The notes beneath the pieces were generated by a model. It saw nothing but the letters and a program-made list of their open reading frames with translations. It was not told where the DNA came from and made no database searches. A stretch of 64,000 bases of DNA. Origin: Poriferisphaera corsica. GTDB taxonomy: Bacteria > Planctomycetota > Phycisphaerae > Phycisphaerales > Phycisphaeraceae. Location of the stretch: assembly GCF_007747445.1 (NCBI RefSeq), contig NZ_CP036425.1, positions 2,650,175-2,714,174 of the forward strand, read 5' to 3'. Made by a program: the position numbers and the translations under genes. Every line of letters starts with the position of its first letter. Position 1 is the first letter of the stretch. Below, piece after piece: positions 9,935-19,670 of the stretch.

Positions 9935-10336
9935 TTACTTATAAACATCGTTGGGGTCAAAAACTTTTGACTCAACGGTTTCCAAAGTCGTTGGATCCGT
10001 GATCCTACGATAGAAGCACGACTTGTATCCGACGTGACAGCATGGGCCGTGCGAAATGCATTTTAGAACAACAACGTCTTGATCACAATCGGTACGAGCT
10101 TCGACGACTTCTTGGATGTGGCCGGAGGATTCACCTTTGACCCACATTTTTTGACGTGATCGTGAGTAGAAAGTTGCTTTCTTGGTTTCGATCGTTTGCT
10201 TCAAAGCAGCTTCGTTCATCCAGCCCATCATGAGGATTTCGCCAGATTGATGGTCTTGGACAATTGCGGGGACGAGTCCATCGCTATCAAATTTGATATC
10301 CAAAACACTGCCTTCTTCACGTTGTGGGTCAGCCAT
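9935..10336 (-). CDS. hisI: Phosphoribosyl-AMP cyclohydrolase
   Basis: Opens the purine ring of phosphoribosyl-AMP in histidine biosynthesis (third step). It is 133 aa and monofunctional, without the HisE domain. The zinc and magnesium motifs are present: TDCDQDVVVLKC (Cys84 and Asp residues) and GPCCHVGYKSCFY (Cys99/100 and Cys107). It is followed by a strong terminator and has no other his genes nearby, so it is probably a single-gene unit. Confidence 0.95.
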   Translation of the reverse strand: MADPQREEGSVLDIKFDSDGLVPAIVQDHQSGEILMMGWMNEAALKQTIETKKATFYSRSRQKMWVKGESSGHIQEVVEARTDCDQDVVVLKCISHGPCCHVGYKSCFYRRITDPTTLETVESKVFDPNDVYK

Positions 10337-10626
10337 TTTACATCTCCAATATCTGTGAGCGGTTCATCCGCCCGAAGCTAAATCATGACCTGTTCGATTC
10401 GTTTCGAGCTGGACATTATACGAAACGATGAGTTGCAACGCATTTCACCATTCAAGACCCAAAAACAGGTCGGCTGCGAAAATTCCCAGCCATGGGGGCA
10501 GGATTTCAAAAATCTTTGCAAAAACATAAGACCAGCAACTCGCAAGAGTCATGTGCGTTATCTATACTTCGTAGACAAAGCATATTGCCTGTTTTGACAC
10601 GCTTAACATTATTCAGGAATTTCAGA

Positions 10627-11022
10627 ATGACTGACTCCGAATCGCCCAAGATTCACATCGATAGTGACTGGAAAGCCCAAGCCCAAGCCGAGAAAGAACG
10701 CCTCTCTGCTGAAGCTGAGCAAAAAACTGATACAGACCAAGGTGCCGGCGGGATGGGCGAGATGCCTCCTGCGAACTTTGAAACCTTGATTGGCACATTT
10801 GTCACGCAAGCCTTGTTTGCTCTTGGCGCAATTCCAGACCCTCGAACTGGACAGCCATCGCTCAGCCTCGATCTTGCTCGCCATAACATCGATATGCTGA
10901 CCGTTGTTTCCGACAAAACCAAGGGCAATCTTTCTAAAGAAGAGGAAGAAACCTTGGCAACAACTCTGTACGAATTACGTAATCGTTACGTACAGATTTC
11001 GCAGGCTGCAAGGCAACAATAA
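10627..11022 (+). CDS. DUF1844 family protein
   Basis: 131 aa. The N-terminus (1-45) is charged and probably disordered. The core follows: FETLIGTFVTQALFALGAIPDP, DLARHNIDMLTVVSDKTKGNL and a C-terminal helix, typical of DUF1844. This is a small cytoplasmic family of unknown function found in several phyla, including Planctomycetota. The start is MTDSES at 10627; longer in-frame starts upstream extend into non-conserved sequence. Confidence 0.85.
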   Translation: MTDSESPKIHIDSDWKAQAQAEKERLSAEAEQKTDTDQGAGGMGEMPPANFETLIGTFVTQALFALGAIPDPRTGQPSLSLDLARHNIDMLTVVSDKTKGNLSKEEEETLATTLYELRNRYVQISQAARQQ

Positions 11023-11236
11023 TCGCGTAATTGAGAACCTGTCTCAGCTGCTAACTTTCTGTAGGTGCAAATGCTTATGGAATTTGACGCAGTTAAAGAC
11101 AGGAGTATCCTTTGTATTGTCACAGCTAGCAGACCTGTGTTGTCCAACCCTCGCGAAAGCGTTTAGCTGTGATGGAATCTCCCATTGACATTACCTCTCC
11201 TTATTTTCCTAGTGTACGGTGAAAGGATCCCCTGCC

Positions 11237-12136
11237 GTGTCTGATTCAACAGTCGCTTTAGCAGAACCGAAAAGCATGTTCGGTAAGTACCACTTCCTGC
11301 TCCGCAGGTTGCATTCGCTGTCCGGTATCATTCCGATCGGTTTGTTTGTTTGTGTGCACTTGTTCACAAACGCTCAGATGATCTTGAATACCCTGTTCGG
11401 CCCAAACCCAGCAACAGGTGAAAGCTACTTCCAACACGAAGTTAACTTTATTCACTCTATGCCCGCACTCGAAATCATCGAGTACACACTTTGGGCAAGC
11501 ATTGCTTTCCATGCTGTGCTGGGCTTTGTGTACATCTTCAATTCGAAGTGGAACACAACTCATTACAAGTATGAAGCAAACTACCGTTACACGCTCCAAC
11601 GTTTGACTGGGATCATTGCGATCATCTTTATCTTCTTCCACATTGCCACACTTCGCTGGCGTTGGGATATTGGTGGCTTCTGGTACACCCCATTCTGGGC
11701 ACATGGTGGCTATACCGTCGATAACTGGGAAAAAATCGGAATGGGCGAGCTTGGACACGTTCCAATGTCACTCCCATATACCGCATATGCACTTCAGTTC
11801 CATTGGCTGATTATTGTCTTCTACATCGTCGGTGCTGGTGCCGCGATCTTCCACTGGGCCAACGGTCTCTGGACAGCTGCCATCACTTGGGGTCTCACGA
11901 TCACACCAACATCCCAAAAACGTTGGGGCGGTGTCTGCTGGGCCTTGGGTATCTTCCTCACCCTCGCAATGGCTGCTGCACTCATCGGTGCGATGACATT
12001 CAATTTCAAAGCGATGACACCTGATCAAAAAGCTGTCTTCAGTCGCACCGTACCTCAGAAGCAAGTCGAACGCTTCCTCGGTACAGGCGTTCCAAAAGAA
12101 AAGCTTGAAATCGAAATCAACGAAATCGGCCACTAA
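11237..12136 (+). CDS. sdhC: Succinate dehydrogenase cytochrome b558 subunit
   Basis: The membrane anchor of complex II, binding heme b and passing electrons to quinone. The product is about 299 aa with five hydrophobic segments (near residues 30-50, 85-105, 125-145, 190-215, 245-268) and RRLHSLSGIIPIGLF at the start of the first, as in the b558 family. The GTG at 11237 is chosen because AAAGGA lies 9 nt upstream; an in-frame GTG at 11219 would add six residues. First gene of sdhCAB. Confidence 0.92.
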   Translation: MSDSTVALAEPKSMFGKYHFLLRRLHSLSGIIPIGLFVCVHLFTNAQMILNTLFGPNPATGESYFQHEVNFIHSMPALEIIEYTLWASIAFHAVLGFVYIFNSKWNTTHYKYEANYRYTLQRLTGIIAIIFIFFHIATLRWRWDIGGFWYTPFWAHGGYTVDNWEKIGMGELGHVPMSLPYTAYALQFHWLIIVFYIVGAGAAIFHWANGLWTAAITWGLTITPTSQKRWGGVCWALGIFLTLAMAAALIGAMTFNFKAMTPDQKAVFSRTVPQKQVERFLGTGVPKEKLEIEINEIGH

Positions 12137-12222
12137 TCAAAACCCCGCGACACACGTTTCTTTAAGTAACTGAAATTTCCCCTTCCTCAAGCGAAGGGCA
12201 GCAATAAAAGGTATTGAACACA

Positions 12223-14079
12223 ATGTCTGATCATCCAAGAGTCATAGTCGTCGGCGGCGGTTTGGCAGGTCTGGCAGCGACCGTAAGGATCGCTGAGCAA
12301 GGCGTCCCCGTTGACCTCTTCTCCATGGTCCCCGTTAAGCGATCACACTCCGTGTGTGCTCAGGGCGGCATCAATGCATGTAACGAAGTTGCTCGTCAGC
12401 AAGGCTACTCAGAGTGGCAGCACATGGACGAGACACTCTACGGTGGTGACTTCCTCAACCACCAACCTCCAGTCTACGAAATGACCCACTGGGCTCCGAA
12501 GATCATCGATCTTCTCGACCGCATGGGCGTTCCATTCAACCGCACAGCTGAAGGCTTCCGTGACCTCCGTCTCTTCGGCGGCTCACTCTTCAAGCGTACA
12601 CACTTCTCCGGCGCATCCACCGGCCAGCAGCTCCTCTACGCTCTCGACGAACAAACCCGTCGTTACGAAGACAAAGGCCTCGTAGAAAACTACGAATTCT
12701 GGGAATTCCTCTGGCCAGTCCTCGACGAAAACGGCGTCTGTAAGGGTATCATCGCTCAAGACCAACGCACCATGGAAATGAAAGCTTTCCGTGCTGACGC
12801 AGTCGTCATGGCAACCGGCGGTTGCGGCGTCGTCTACGGTAAATCAACAATGTCCGTCATCTGCACCGGTGCTGCAGCAGCTCGCTGCTACGAAGCCGGC
12901 GTCAAGCTCGGCAACCCTGAAATGATTCAGGTTCACCCAACAGCAATTCCAGGCGAAGACAAATGTCGTCTCATGTCTGAATCAGCTCGTGGTGAAGGCG
13001 GCCGCGTCTGGGTCCCACGCAAAAAGGGTGACGACCGTAAACCAACCGACATCCCTGAAGAAGAACGCTGGTACTTCCTCGAAGAACGTTACCCCAAATA
13101 CGGCAACCTCGTTCCTCGTGACATCGCAACACGCGAAATCTTCTCTGTCTGCGAAGAAGGTTACGGCGTCGGCGGCGGCCGCATGGCTTACCTCGACATC
13201 ACCCACCTTCCAATCGAAACCAAAGACAAGCTCGCTGCGATCCTCGAAATCTACGAGAAGTTCACCGGCGACGATCCACGCTTCGTTCCAATGAAGATCT
13301 TCCCAGCTGTTCACTACAGCATGGGTGGCCTCTACACCGAATACGAAGCCGAAGAACGTCTCCCTGTCCCTGGCGACAAGCTCGACAAGGTCTGGGGCAT
13401 GAAGGACGGCGATCCAAAGAACATGATGACCAACGTTGAAGGCCTTTACGCTTTCGGCGAAGTCAACTACCAGTACCACGGTGCAACACGCCTCGGTGCT
13501 AACGCCCTGCTCTCCTGCATCTTCGACGGCCTCTTCTGCGGCTCTTCCGTAGCTAACTACGTCAAAGCATGTGAAGACAAGGCTGCCGATAAGCCCGAAG
13601 CTCTTTACCAGAAGTTCCTCGATCAGGAAAAGGCAAAGATCGACAAGCTCATCAACATGAACGGCAAGTTCAACCCATACGAGATTCATGCTCGTCTCGG
13701 CGACGAAATGACCGCTTCATGTACCGTCGTCAAGAACGAAGAGCGTATGCTCCAGTGTTACGAAGCTCTCAAAGAAATGAAAGCTCAGTACAAGGACATC
13801 AAACTCTCCGACACAGGTGATTACACCAACGCTAACTTGGTCTTCTCACGTGCACTCGGTGACATGATCGTCTACGCTGAAGCAATCCTCCTCGCTTCTA
13901 TCGAACGTAAAGAATCACGCGGCTCACACTTCCGCAGTGACTTCCCAGATCGTATCGACGATCCGTTCCACAAAACCGCTGTTTGCTCATACGACGTAGA
14001 GAACGACAAGCCCATCCTCGAATGGGAAGACGTTCCACTGCACATGGTCGAACTGCGTAAACGCGACTACTCCAAGTAA
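12223..14079 (+). CDS. sdhA: Succinate dehydrogenase flavoprotein subunit
   Basis: Oxidises succinate to fumarate, or works in reverse. 618 aa. The FAD-binding GGGLAGLAAT is at residues 11-20. The covalent-flavin histidine His42 sits in RSHSVCAQGGINA, and the capping and C-terminal domains are complete (HYSMGGLYTEY, GATRLGANALLSC). The ATG at 12223 follows AAAGG. Codon use is strongly biased to C-ending codons, more than in most neighbours, as expected for high expression; this bias also produces long open frames on the opposite strand that are not genes. Confidence 0.96.
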   Translation: MSDHPRVIVVGGGLAGLAATVRIAEQGVPVDLFSMVPVKRSHSVCAQGGINACNEVARQQGYSEWQHMDETLYGGDFLNHQPPVYEMTHWAPKIIDLLDRMGVPFNRTAEGFRDLRLFGGSLFKRTHFSGASTGQQLLYALDEQTRRYEDKGLVENYEFWEFLWPVLDENGVCKGIIAQDQRTMEMKAFRADAVVMATGGCGVVYGKSTMSVICTGAAAARCYEAGVKLGNPEMIQVHPTAIPGEDKCRLMSESARGEGGRVWVPRKKGDDRKPTDIPEEERWYFLEERYPKYGNLVPRDIATREIFSVCEEGYGVGGGRMAYLDITHLPIETKDKLAAILEIYEKFTGDDPRFVPMKIFPAVHYSMGGLYTEYEAEERLPVPGDKLDKVWGMKDGDPKNMMTNVEGLYAFGEVNYQYHGATRLGANALLSCIFDGLFCGSSVANYVKACEDKAADKPEALYQKFLDQEKAKIDKLINMNGKFNPYEIHARLGDEMTASCTVVKNEERMLQCYEALKEMKAQYKDIKLSDTGDYTNANLVFSRALGDMIVYAEAILLASIERKESRGSHFRSDFPDRIDDPFHKTAVCSYDVENDKPILEWEDVPLHMVELRKRDYSK

Positions 14080-14110
14080 CCCCGGAAGTAGTCACACTTG
14101 TCGGCATCGG

Positions 14111-14130
14111 CCCCGGACAACATTCCGGGG
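14111..14130 (+). promoter_or_regulatory. Intercistronic hairpin between sdhA and sdhB
   Basis: A GC-rich perfect 7-bp stem (CCCCGGA at 14111-14117 with TCCGGGG at 14124-14130) lacks a T run. It lies in the 136-nt gap before sdhB. It may act in RNA processing, stability or partial attenuation. Confidence 0.45.
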
Positions 14131-14215
14131 ATCGCCACCTAGAATGATGTAAATAAACAGGTAACACCTGCAATAAATACAACAACAAAGTACCCTGATT
14201 GAAGGTACCTCGAAA

Positions 14216-14980
14216 ATGTCAACGAAAACATTTAAAGTCAAAGTAAAACGTCAGGACGAAGCTGCCTCAGCATCCTACTGGCAGACCTTTGATGTCGATT
14301 ACACTCCGAACATGAACGTCATCTCCACCCTTCAAAAGATCGCTGCTAAGCCAGTGACTGCTGACGGCAAAGACGTTGCTCCCGTCGTATGGGACTGTGG
14401 TTGCCTCGAAGAAGTCTGTGGTGCATGCACCATGGTCATCAACGGCCGCGCATGCCAAGCATGTTCTACTCTCGTCGATGACCTGCTCGAAGAAGCATCC
14501 GTCATCCAGATCGAGCCGATGAGCAAGTTCCCAGTCGTCCGCGACCTTTGGGTTGACCGTGCTCGCATGTTCAACAACCTCAAGCGCATCAAGGGCTGGG
14601 TCCCAACCGACGGCACATACGACCTCGGCGCCGGCCCACAAGAAACCCAAGAAGAGCAAGACCTGCGTTACGCATATTCTCGCTGCATGACTTGCGGTTG
14701 CTGCCTCGAAGCTTGTCCGCAGTTCACCAAAGACAACGACTTCATGGGTGCTCAAATTTTCGCCCAGACCGACTACTTCAACTCACACGCCACCGGCAAA
14801 CTTCTCGCTGACGATCGTCTCGACGTCATCATGGGTGAAGGCGGTATCTCAGACTGTGGTAACTCGCAAAACTGCGTCCAGGTATGCCCGAAAGAGCTTC
14901 CACTACTCAACGCCATCGCAAGCGTCGGCCGCCAAGCAACGATCTACTCGATCAAACGCTTCTTCACCGGCAAAAAATAA
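14216..14980 (+). CDS. sdhB: Succinate dehydrogenase iron-sulfur subunit
   Basis: Carries electrons from SdhA to SdhC through three clusters. 254 aa. The [2Fe-2S] ligands are Cys63, Cys68, Cys71 and Cys83 (C-x4-C-x2-C-x11-C). The ferredoxin-like part holds Cys157, Cys160, Cys163 and Cys167, then Cys214, Cys220 and Cys224 for the [4Fe-4S] and [3Fe-4S] clusters. Last gene of the operon, followed by a strong terminator. Confidence 0.96.
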   Translation: MSTKTFKVKVKRQDEAASASYWQTFDVDYTPNMNVISTLQKIAAKPVTADGKDVAPVVWDCGCLEEVCGACTMVINGRACQACSTLVDDLLEEASVIQIEPMSKFPVVRDLWVDRARMFNNLKRIKGWVPTDGTYDLGAGPQETQEEQDLRYAYSRCMTCGCCLEACPQFTKDNDFMGAQIFAQTDYFNSHATGKLLADDRLDVIMGEGGISDCGNSQNCVQVCPKELPLLNAIASVGRQATIYSIKRFFTGKK

Positions 14981-15007
14981 GCGATCATAAATTCCTAAAT
15001 ACCATAA

Positions 15008-15035
15008 GGCTGACGCCCCTGCGTCAGCCTTTTTT
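15008..15035 (+). terminator. Rho-independent terminator of the sdh operon
   Basis: A perfect 9-bp stem (GGCTGACGC at 15008-15016 with GCGTCAGCC at 15021-15029) is followed by six T. Confidence 0.92.
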
Positions 15036-15347
15036 CATGTCCATAAATCCTCAAACCATCACTTTGCGTCAGTACCGTAGATGGCTTGTATTCCAATTAT
15101 TACCATTACAACCGTTTACTCCGGCCGTATTATCGGGACACTCACGGTCACGCAATTAGACACGATCATCAATACGATAGCGCGAACCATATCCCCCTCC
15201 CCCATATTGAATTTTCATCCCAGCGATTTACCCCAATCAGGTGTTTCACGCATCACTAATCTTTTTGCCTTCAAATTAGCCGATACGAATTTAAGTGGGA
15301 ATTGTTGGAACCATTTAAATCCTGTTAACACGGGGAGCCTGTTGCCC
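15036..15347. other. Gene-poor stretch before the GH2-like gene
   Basis: The frame of the next gene stays open back to an ATG at 15081, but that ATG has no ribosome site and the 89 extra residues look unlike any family. I see no RNA or repeat here. Confidence 0.4.
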
Positions 15348-16118
15348 ATGTCTTGTGATCTCCGCCTCGCCTCTGTCTCGCCGCAAATCCGTTATGTTGA
15401 CACGGATCGTGCTATCGTCGATGTACTCTTTGCAGTTACACCCGTCGAACCTAGCTCTCCAAAATTCAATCCGGAAGCTAAAATCGAAGTACTTCTAGAT
15501 ATCGATGGAGCAGATGGCTTCCACGATGAAGGCCGCGCACACGTCCGTCTAAACCAAGGCATGGGCTGTGTTCGATTCGAAATTGTTCATCCGCAACGCT
15601 GGTGGCCCGCTAATATGGGCGAACAACCTTTATACGAACTCACCATCGGTCTACTCGTTGACCAAATCATCACTGATAGCACGGGCGTTCTTTTCGGCCT
15701 CTCATCGGTTCGACAAGATCCATTCACAGAAATGTCACTCGACCCCACCCTTCTCGTCAATGGCGAAGTGTGCGATATCGAATCCATCGTCATCGTCGAT
15801 CAATACGAAGACCAGAACCTCCTCCCCGAAAGCGGTGGCTCACTTCTCGTCGTCCGCGATCACTTCGCCCCTGACGTCCTTTTCGAAGCAGCAGACAGAG
15901 CCGGCATTCTTCTGATCCAATGCTTCCCCGAAATTGAAGAAACAGATACCGACGAGCAAATCTCACAAGCCATTAATCGTATTAGTCCCCATCCCTCGCT
16001 TGCTGGCTGGTACGTTGGCAACCATGGGGATAAATCTCAAAAAATTGCAGATCGAATCAAAAAAGTCGATCCAACCCATACTATTTTCCACGAATTCCCA
16101 CTCGTATACGCTGCCTGA
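15348..16118 (+). CDS. Truncated, GH2-like (beta-mannosidase/galactosidase-related) protein
   Basis: About 256 aa. Pieces resemble glycoside hydrolase family 2 in order: an immunoglobulin-like sandwich region with HPQRWWPANMGEQPLYEL, a hinge with LLVNGEVC, then short parts of the TIM barrel, DRAGILLIQCFPE and HPSLAGWYVGN. The full barrel and the catalytic glutamates are absent, so it is unlikely to be an active glycosidase; it may be a domesticated binding protein. The start chosen (15348) has GGGGAG 10 nt upstream; 15081 is an alternative. It lies 14 nt before the LolA-like gene, probably co-transcribed. Confidence 0.55.
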   Translation: MSCDLRLASVSPQIRYVDTDRAIVDVLFAVTPVEPSSPKFNPEAKIEVLLDIDGADGFHDEGRAHVRLNQGMGCVRFEIVHPQRWWPANMGEQPLYELTIGLLVDQIITDSTGVLFGLSSVRQDPFTEMSLDPTLLVNGEVCDIESIVIVDQYEDQNLLPESGGSLLVVRDHFAPDVLFEAADRAGILLIQCFPEIEETDTDEQISQAINRISPHPSLAGWYVGNHGDKSQKIADRIKKVDPTHTIFHEFPLVYAA

Positions 16119-16132
16119 TAGAATCATCCATC

Positions 16133-16915
16133 ATGAATACATTCAACCGCACCCTCACCTCCTTACTTTGCCTAATCACGCTACTCATCGCCACTAGCTG
16201 CGTCATCGCTCAAAACGAGTCGAATACCAATGAGCCGACACTCGATCAATGGCTCACAAAACTCGAAAACAAAGCCGACGAAATCAAAACCCTTTCCTCC
16301 GAGCTTCGTTACGACCGTATCAACGAACTGCTCGACAGCAAGGAAATCCGCAAAGGCACCTTCTACTACAAAGCCGGACCACCTCGCAGCTTTGCCGCAC
16401 ACTTCACCCTGCAAATCTCAGCATCACGCCGCGGAGAACGTATCGATAAATGGTGGATATACGACGCACGCTGGCTGGTCGAAAAAAACGTCAAAGACAA
16501 ATTCTTTAAACGTTATGAAGTCGCACCACCTGCTGACGCGGATGAAGAACAAACCGAAGTCCTTGAGCTTGGTGAAGGTCCATTCGCAATCCCCATCGAC
16601 TTCAATAAAGGCACGCTGCTTAAGAAATTTGAAGTTAAACTAATCGATGATCGCGATGGCGGCCCAGAAAATTCAATCCACCTCCGCTTAACCCCTAAAA
16701 ATCCTGAGCAAATTGAAGAAACTTACTTCGATCTCTGGTATGACCGAGATACGCTTCTTCCAACCATGGTCGAAACAATCAATGAAGACCAGGAAACACG
16801 CTCTCTCTTCAAAATGACGAATACCAAACTCAACACGGATATCGATGAAGATGTTTTTGATACCACACCGCCCAAAGACAAATCTTGGACGATCGACGAA
16901 CAACGTATTGACTAA
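16133..16915 (+). CDS. LolA-like periplasmic protein
   Basis: 260 aa with a signal peptide (hydrophobic about 8-22, ending near Ala-Gln at 26-27). The body has the alternating strand pattern of the LolA/LolB fold, with stretches such as RKGTFYYKAGPPRSFAAHF, WWIYDARWLVEK and DLWYDRDTLLPTMVE. In the family LolA carries lipoproteins across the periplasm. Many planctomycete relatives are divergent and could bind other lipids, so the exact role is inference. It is convergent with the GH105 gene, 10 nt apart. Confidence 0.7.
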   Translation: MNTFNRTLTSLLCLITLLIATSCVIAQNESNTNEPTLDQWLTKLENKADEIKTLSSELRYDRINELLDSKEIRKGTFYYKAGPPRSFAAHFTLQISASRRGERIDKWWIYDARWLVEKNVKDKFFKRYEVAPPADADEEQTEVLELGEGPFAIPIDFNKGTLLKKFEVKLIDDRDGGPENSIHLRLTPKNPEQIEETYFDLWYDRDTLLPTMVETINEDQETRSLFKMTNTKLNTDIDEDVFDTTPPKDKSWTIDEQRID

Positions 16916-16925
16916 ACATACATAT

Positions 16926-18083
16926 CTACTTCAACGATAATTCATACAGTTCATCAAGCGCTAGCAGCAAAGCTCCAACGCCATACGGCATCGTTGATGA
17001 TGCATCAAAATCATAAGGCGATTTCCCAATAGGTTGCACGTTCTCTAACTTACCATCAGCCGTGATAGATTGAGTAAGCGCCTGATACCCTTTCACAATA
17101 ACAGAAGTATATTTCTCTCGCGGCAGGTATCCCTGATTCACTCCCCAAGCAAGACCATAAACAAAAAACGCTGTCCCACTGGCTTCTGATTGCCGCCACT
17201 TTTCTTCGTCTAACAAACCAATAGGCCAGAAACCGTTCTTCATCTGTAAGCCAGCAATCCGCTCCGCCATATCAACATACAGCTTCTCATACCGCTCTCG
17301 CTGCGGATCTTCTACCGGCATCAACTCGATCACATTGGCCAAGCCAGCGAGCACCCAGCCATTACCTCTAGACCAAAAAACCTTCTTCCCATTCGGCTCG
17401 CGCTTATCAAAATATCGACTGTCACGAAAATACAATTTTTCGTCTGTATCGTATAAGTATTCTGTTGTCTTCCACCACAATTTATGCTGAAATTTCAGAT
17501 ACTTCATATCGCCTGTCAATCGATACATTTTCATCAAAGTCGGTGGGCCCATAAACAACGCATCACACCAAGCCAACTCGCGATCCACAATCCCCCTTCT
17601 AAATTCAAGCGATTCATCGTACGATTTCTGCATCGCGTCATCCAAACATGACACCATCGGGTCAATCATCTCCGCCTTCTTCTCCCGCTCATACAGCATG
17701 GCATACGCCCAACCTATCGCCCAATCGTCTGCATGTCGCGGACGAAAACCAAACCGCCAATCAATCGCCTCAAAATCTCGTTTCATCACCGACAGCCACG
17801 ATTGCTGACCCGTCGTTTCAGCAAACCTGATCGCTCCGATGTAAAACGGAGCAAAAACCCAATCATCTCGCCGCCGATCGACATCATCCATATGCATGAT
17901 CTGCCACCAAAATACATCATAACCAATCTGCTTGATCTGTTCTGGCTCAAGTAATGCTTCATAATGATCATAGATTTGCCTCTGCTCTACAGACGTTTTA
18001 GCCGCATGAACAGACTCGATAAATTTCAAATCCACACCAACCAATACCACCAATAAAGCAAAATTTAATACAAGCTTAGACAT
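16926..18083 (-). CDS. GH105/GH88-like unsaturated uronyl hydrolase, exported
   Basis: About 385 aa with an N-terminal signal peptide (hydrophobic residues 5-18, cleavage near AHA-AK). An alpha/alpha-barrel glycosidase of the unsaturated rhamnogalacturonyl/glucuronyl hydrolase type: DDWAIGWAYAMLYE, WCDALFMGPP (catalytic Asp region), VFWSRGNGWVLAGL and a C-terminal ASSTMPYGVGALLLA are all present. It removes the 4,5-unsaturated uronic acid left by polysaccharide lyases, as in pectin or ulvan breakdown. The ATG at 18083 follows GAGG; a GTG one codon upstream is less likely. No lyase or SusC/D-like genes are adjacent. Confidence 0.85.
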   Translation of the reverse strand: MSKLVLNFALLVVLVGVDLKFIESVHAAKTSVEQRQIYDHYEALLEPEQIKQIGYDVFWWQIMHMDDVDRRRDDWVFAPFYIGAIRFAETTGQQSWLSVMKRDFEAIDWRFGFRPRHADDWAIGWAYAMLYEREKKAEMIDPMVSCLDDAMQKSYDESLEFRRGIVDRELAWCDALFMGPPTLMKMYRLTGDMKYLKFQHKLWWKTTEYLYDTDEKLYFRDSRYFDKREPNGKKVFWSRGNGWVLAGLANVIELMPVEDPQRERYEKLYVDMAERIAGLQMKNGFWPIGLLDEEKWRQSEASGTAFFVYGLAWGVNQGYLPREKYTSVIVKGYQALTQSITADGKLENVQPIGKSPYDFDASSTMPYGVGALLLALDELYELSLK

Positions 18084-18313
18084 CACACCGACCTCTCAAA
18101 ACAATCATGTCACACAGCGAAACTTCAGAATACCTCGCGAACACATACTTCTTCGAAAGTAAAACCTGACGTTCGTATCATATTCTGACGGATCATTTTC
18201 GAATAGATTCAACCAATAACATTTCCCATCATTGGGATGCAATAACTTATATTGCCATTGATCATGCCTCAAACATCCCTCAAACCCTCTTTCACATAAC
18301 CGATATACCAATA

Positions 18314-18340
18314 AAAATCACCCAGTTGTTGGGTGATTTT
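18314..18340. terminator. Bidirectional terminator
   Basis: A perfect 11-bp stem (AAAATCACCCA at 18314-18324 with TGGGTGATTTT at 18330-18340), A-rich on the left and T-rich on the right. It ends the class V aminotransferase gene on the minus strand. The rest of the gap 18084-18373 shows no supportable gene. Confidence 0.8.
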
Positions 18341-18373
18341 GTCGTCAATAAACATATTGGCATAAACTAATAA

Positions 18374-19537
18374 CTAAATCATTGGCAACGCTTCAACAAA
18401 TTTCTTCATATGCCCAACTGTGTTGTAAAAGTGCGGACTAACGCGTAATCGACCTTCACGTAATGCAATAATTACACCTGATCGCTCCATCTCGTTGACA
18501 ATTTTCTGGTGTAACTCTGGTTTATTTGGATGCTCGAAAATCAAAATCCCACTACGCTCTTCTTGTTTCTCTCGTGGAGAAAAAATGCGATACCCCTTCT
18601 CAACTAACCCCTTTTCCGCAATAGCTTGAAGCGCATCAACTCGCTGCCAAATCTCATCAATCCCCACTTCCATGATCAAGGCTAAGCTACCTCCCAAGCC
18701 CAAGATCCCCGCAACATTACTTGAGCCTGGCTCAAACCGTCTTGCATCCTTCAATAACTCAAACTGATATTGTCCATAATTATCTGCATCCACCATGTTC
18801 ATCCAACCCACGACTGTCGGATACAACTTCTCAGCCAGTTCTTCCTTGCAATAAAAGATCCCCAATCCCTCCGGTGCCAACATCCACTTATGCCCATCCG
18901 CGCTTAAGAAGTCAATCCCCATCGCTCGTACATCCACCGGCAACACACCCACGCTCTGAATCCCATCCACACACAAATACCCACCCTTCGCATGAATCGC
19001 TTCACTAATCGGCTTCAAATCAATCCGATGCCCCGACGCAAATTGAGCATGCGATAACGACACAACTCGCGTCCCATCCTCAATCGCATCAACCACATCT
19101 TCAATGTGAATCCGCGCATCATCACGCTGCTTCACTTCAATCAGCTTGATACCTTTTGTCTTCGCAAGATTTTCCCACGGATACCGATTCGCCGGATACT
19201 CGACATCCGTAATCACCACACTATCTCCCGCCTGCCAATTCAATCCATTGGCTACCATCGCCAAGCCCGTCGTCGTATTGGGTATAAACGCGATCTCCTC
19301 ACGACCCTTCGCGCCAATCACCTTCGCTGCTAAATCTCTTACCGCATCGATTTTTCCGGTATACCAACCACTCCCTACATACGCCGCTTCCGCCGCTTGG
19401 TCCGCATACTCCTTCATCGCCTCCGCGCTCCGTCCGCTAATCGGTGCAACCGCCGCGTGATTCAAAAAAATCATCCGATCAGCAATCGGAAACCCATCAG
19501 TATAATCCCGCTCATTCAGTAATTGTTCTTCACGCAT
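18374..19537 (-). CDS. Class V aminotransferase-fold PLP enzyme
   Basis: 387 aa, fold type I PLP enzyme of the class V (cysteine desulfurase/isopenicillin epimerase-like) group. Visible are FLNHAAVAPIS at the N-terminus, NTTTGLAMVANG, HAQFASGHRIDL, DGIQSVGVLPVDV and the PLP-lysine motif SADGHKWMLAPEGLG. No conserved cysteine loop typical of NifS/IscS is seen near the C-terminus, so an epimerase- or lyase-like role is as likely as sulfur transfer. Monocistronic between two intergenic gaps. Confidence 0.85.
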   Translation of the reverse strand: MREEQLLNERDYTDGFPIADRMIFLNHAAVAPISGRSAEAMKEYADQAAEAAYVGSGWYTGKIDAVRDLAAKVIGAKGREEIAFIPNTTTGLAMVANGLNWQAGDSVVITDVEYPANRYPWENLAKTKGIKLIEVKQRDDARIHIEDVVDAIEDGTRVVSLSHAQFASGHRIDLKPISEAIHAKGGYLCVDGIQSVGVLPVDVRAMGIDFLSADGHKWMLAPEGLGIFYCKEELAEKLYPTVVGWMNMVDADNYGQYQFELLKDARRFEPGSSNVAGILGLGGSLALIMEVGIDEIWQRVDALQAIAEKGLVEKGYRIFSPREKQEERSGILIFEHPNKPELHQKIVNEMERSGVIIALREGRLRVSPHFYNTVGHMKKFVEALPMI

Positions 19538-19670
19538 CCTAACAACCGATCCTTACTTTAACGTTCATTTCTTCTCTGGTTCGTCCCTCGCACACACGCC
19601 ACATCCATCCTCATTTTATCGGCTCCCTCTTTCTTTGCCGCCGCAAACCCATCATTTCATATAAAATATC

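Noticed and set aside
12982-13689. Long minus-strand frame opposite sdhA
   Set aside because: It is a mirror of the strongly biased codon use of sdhA; composition is Val/Glu/Phe-rich without a domain.
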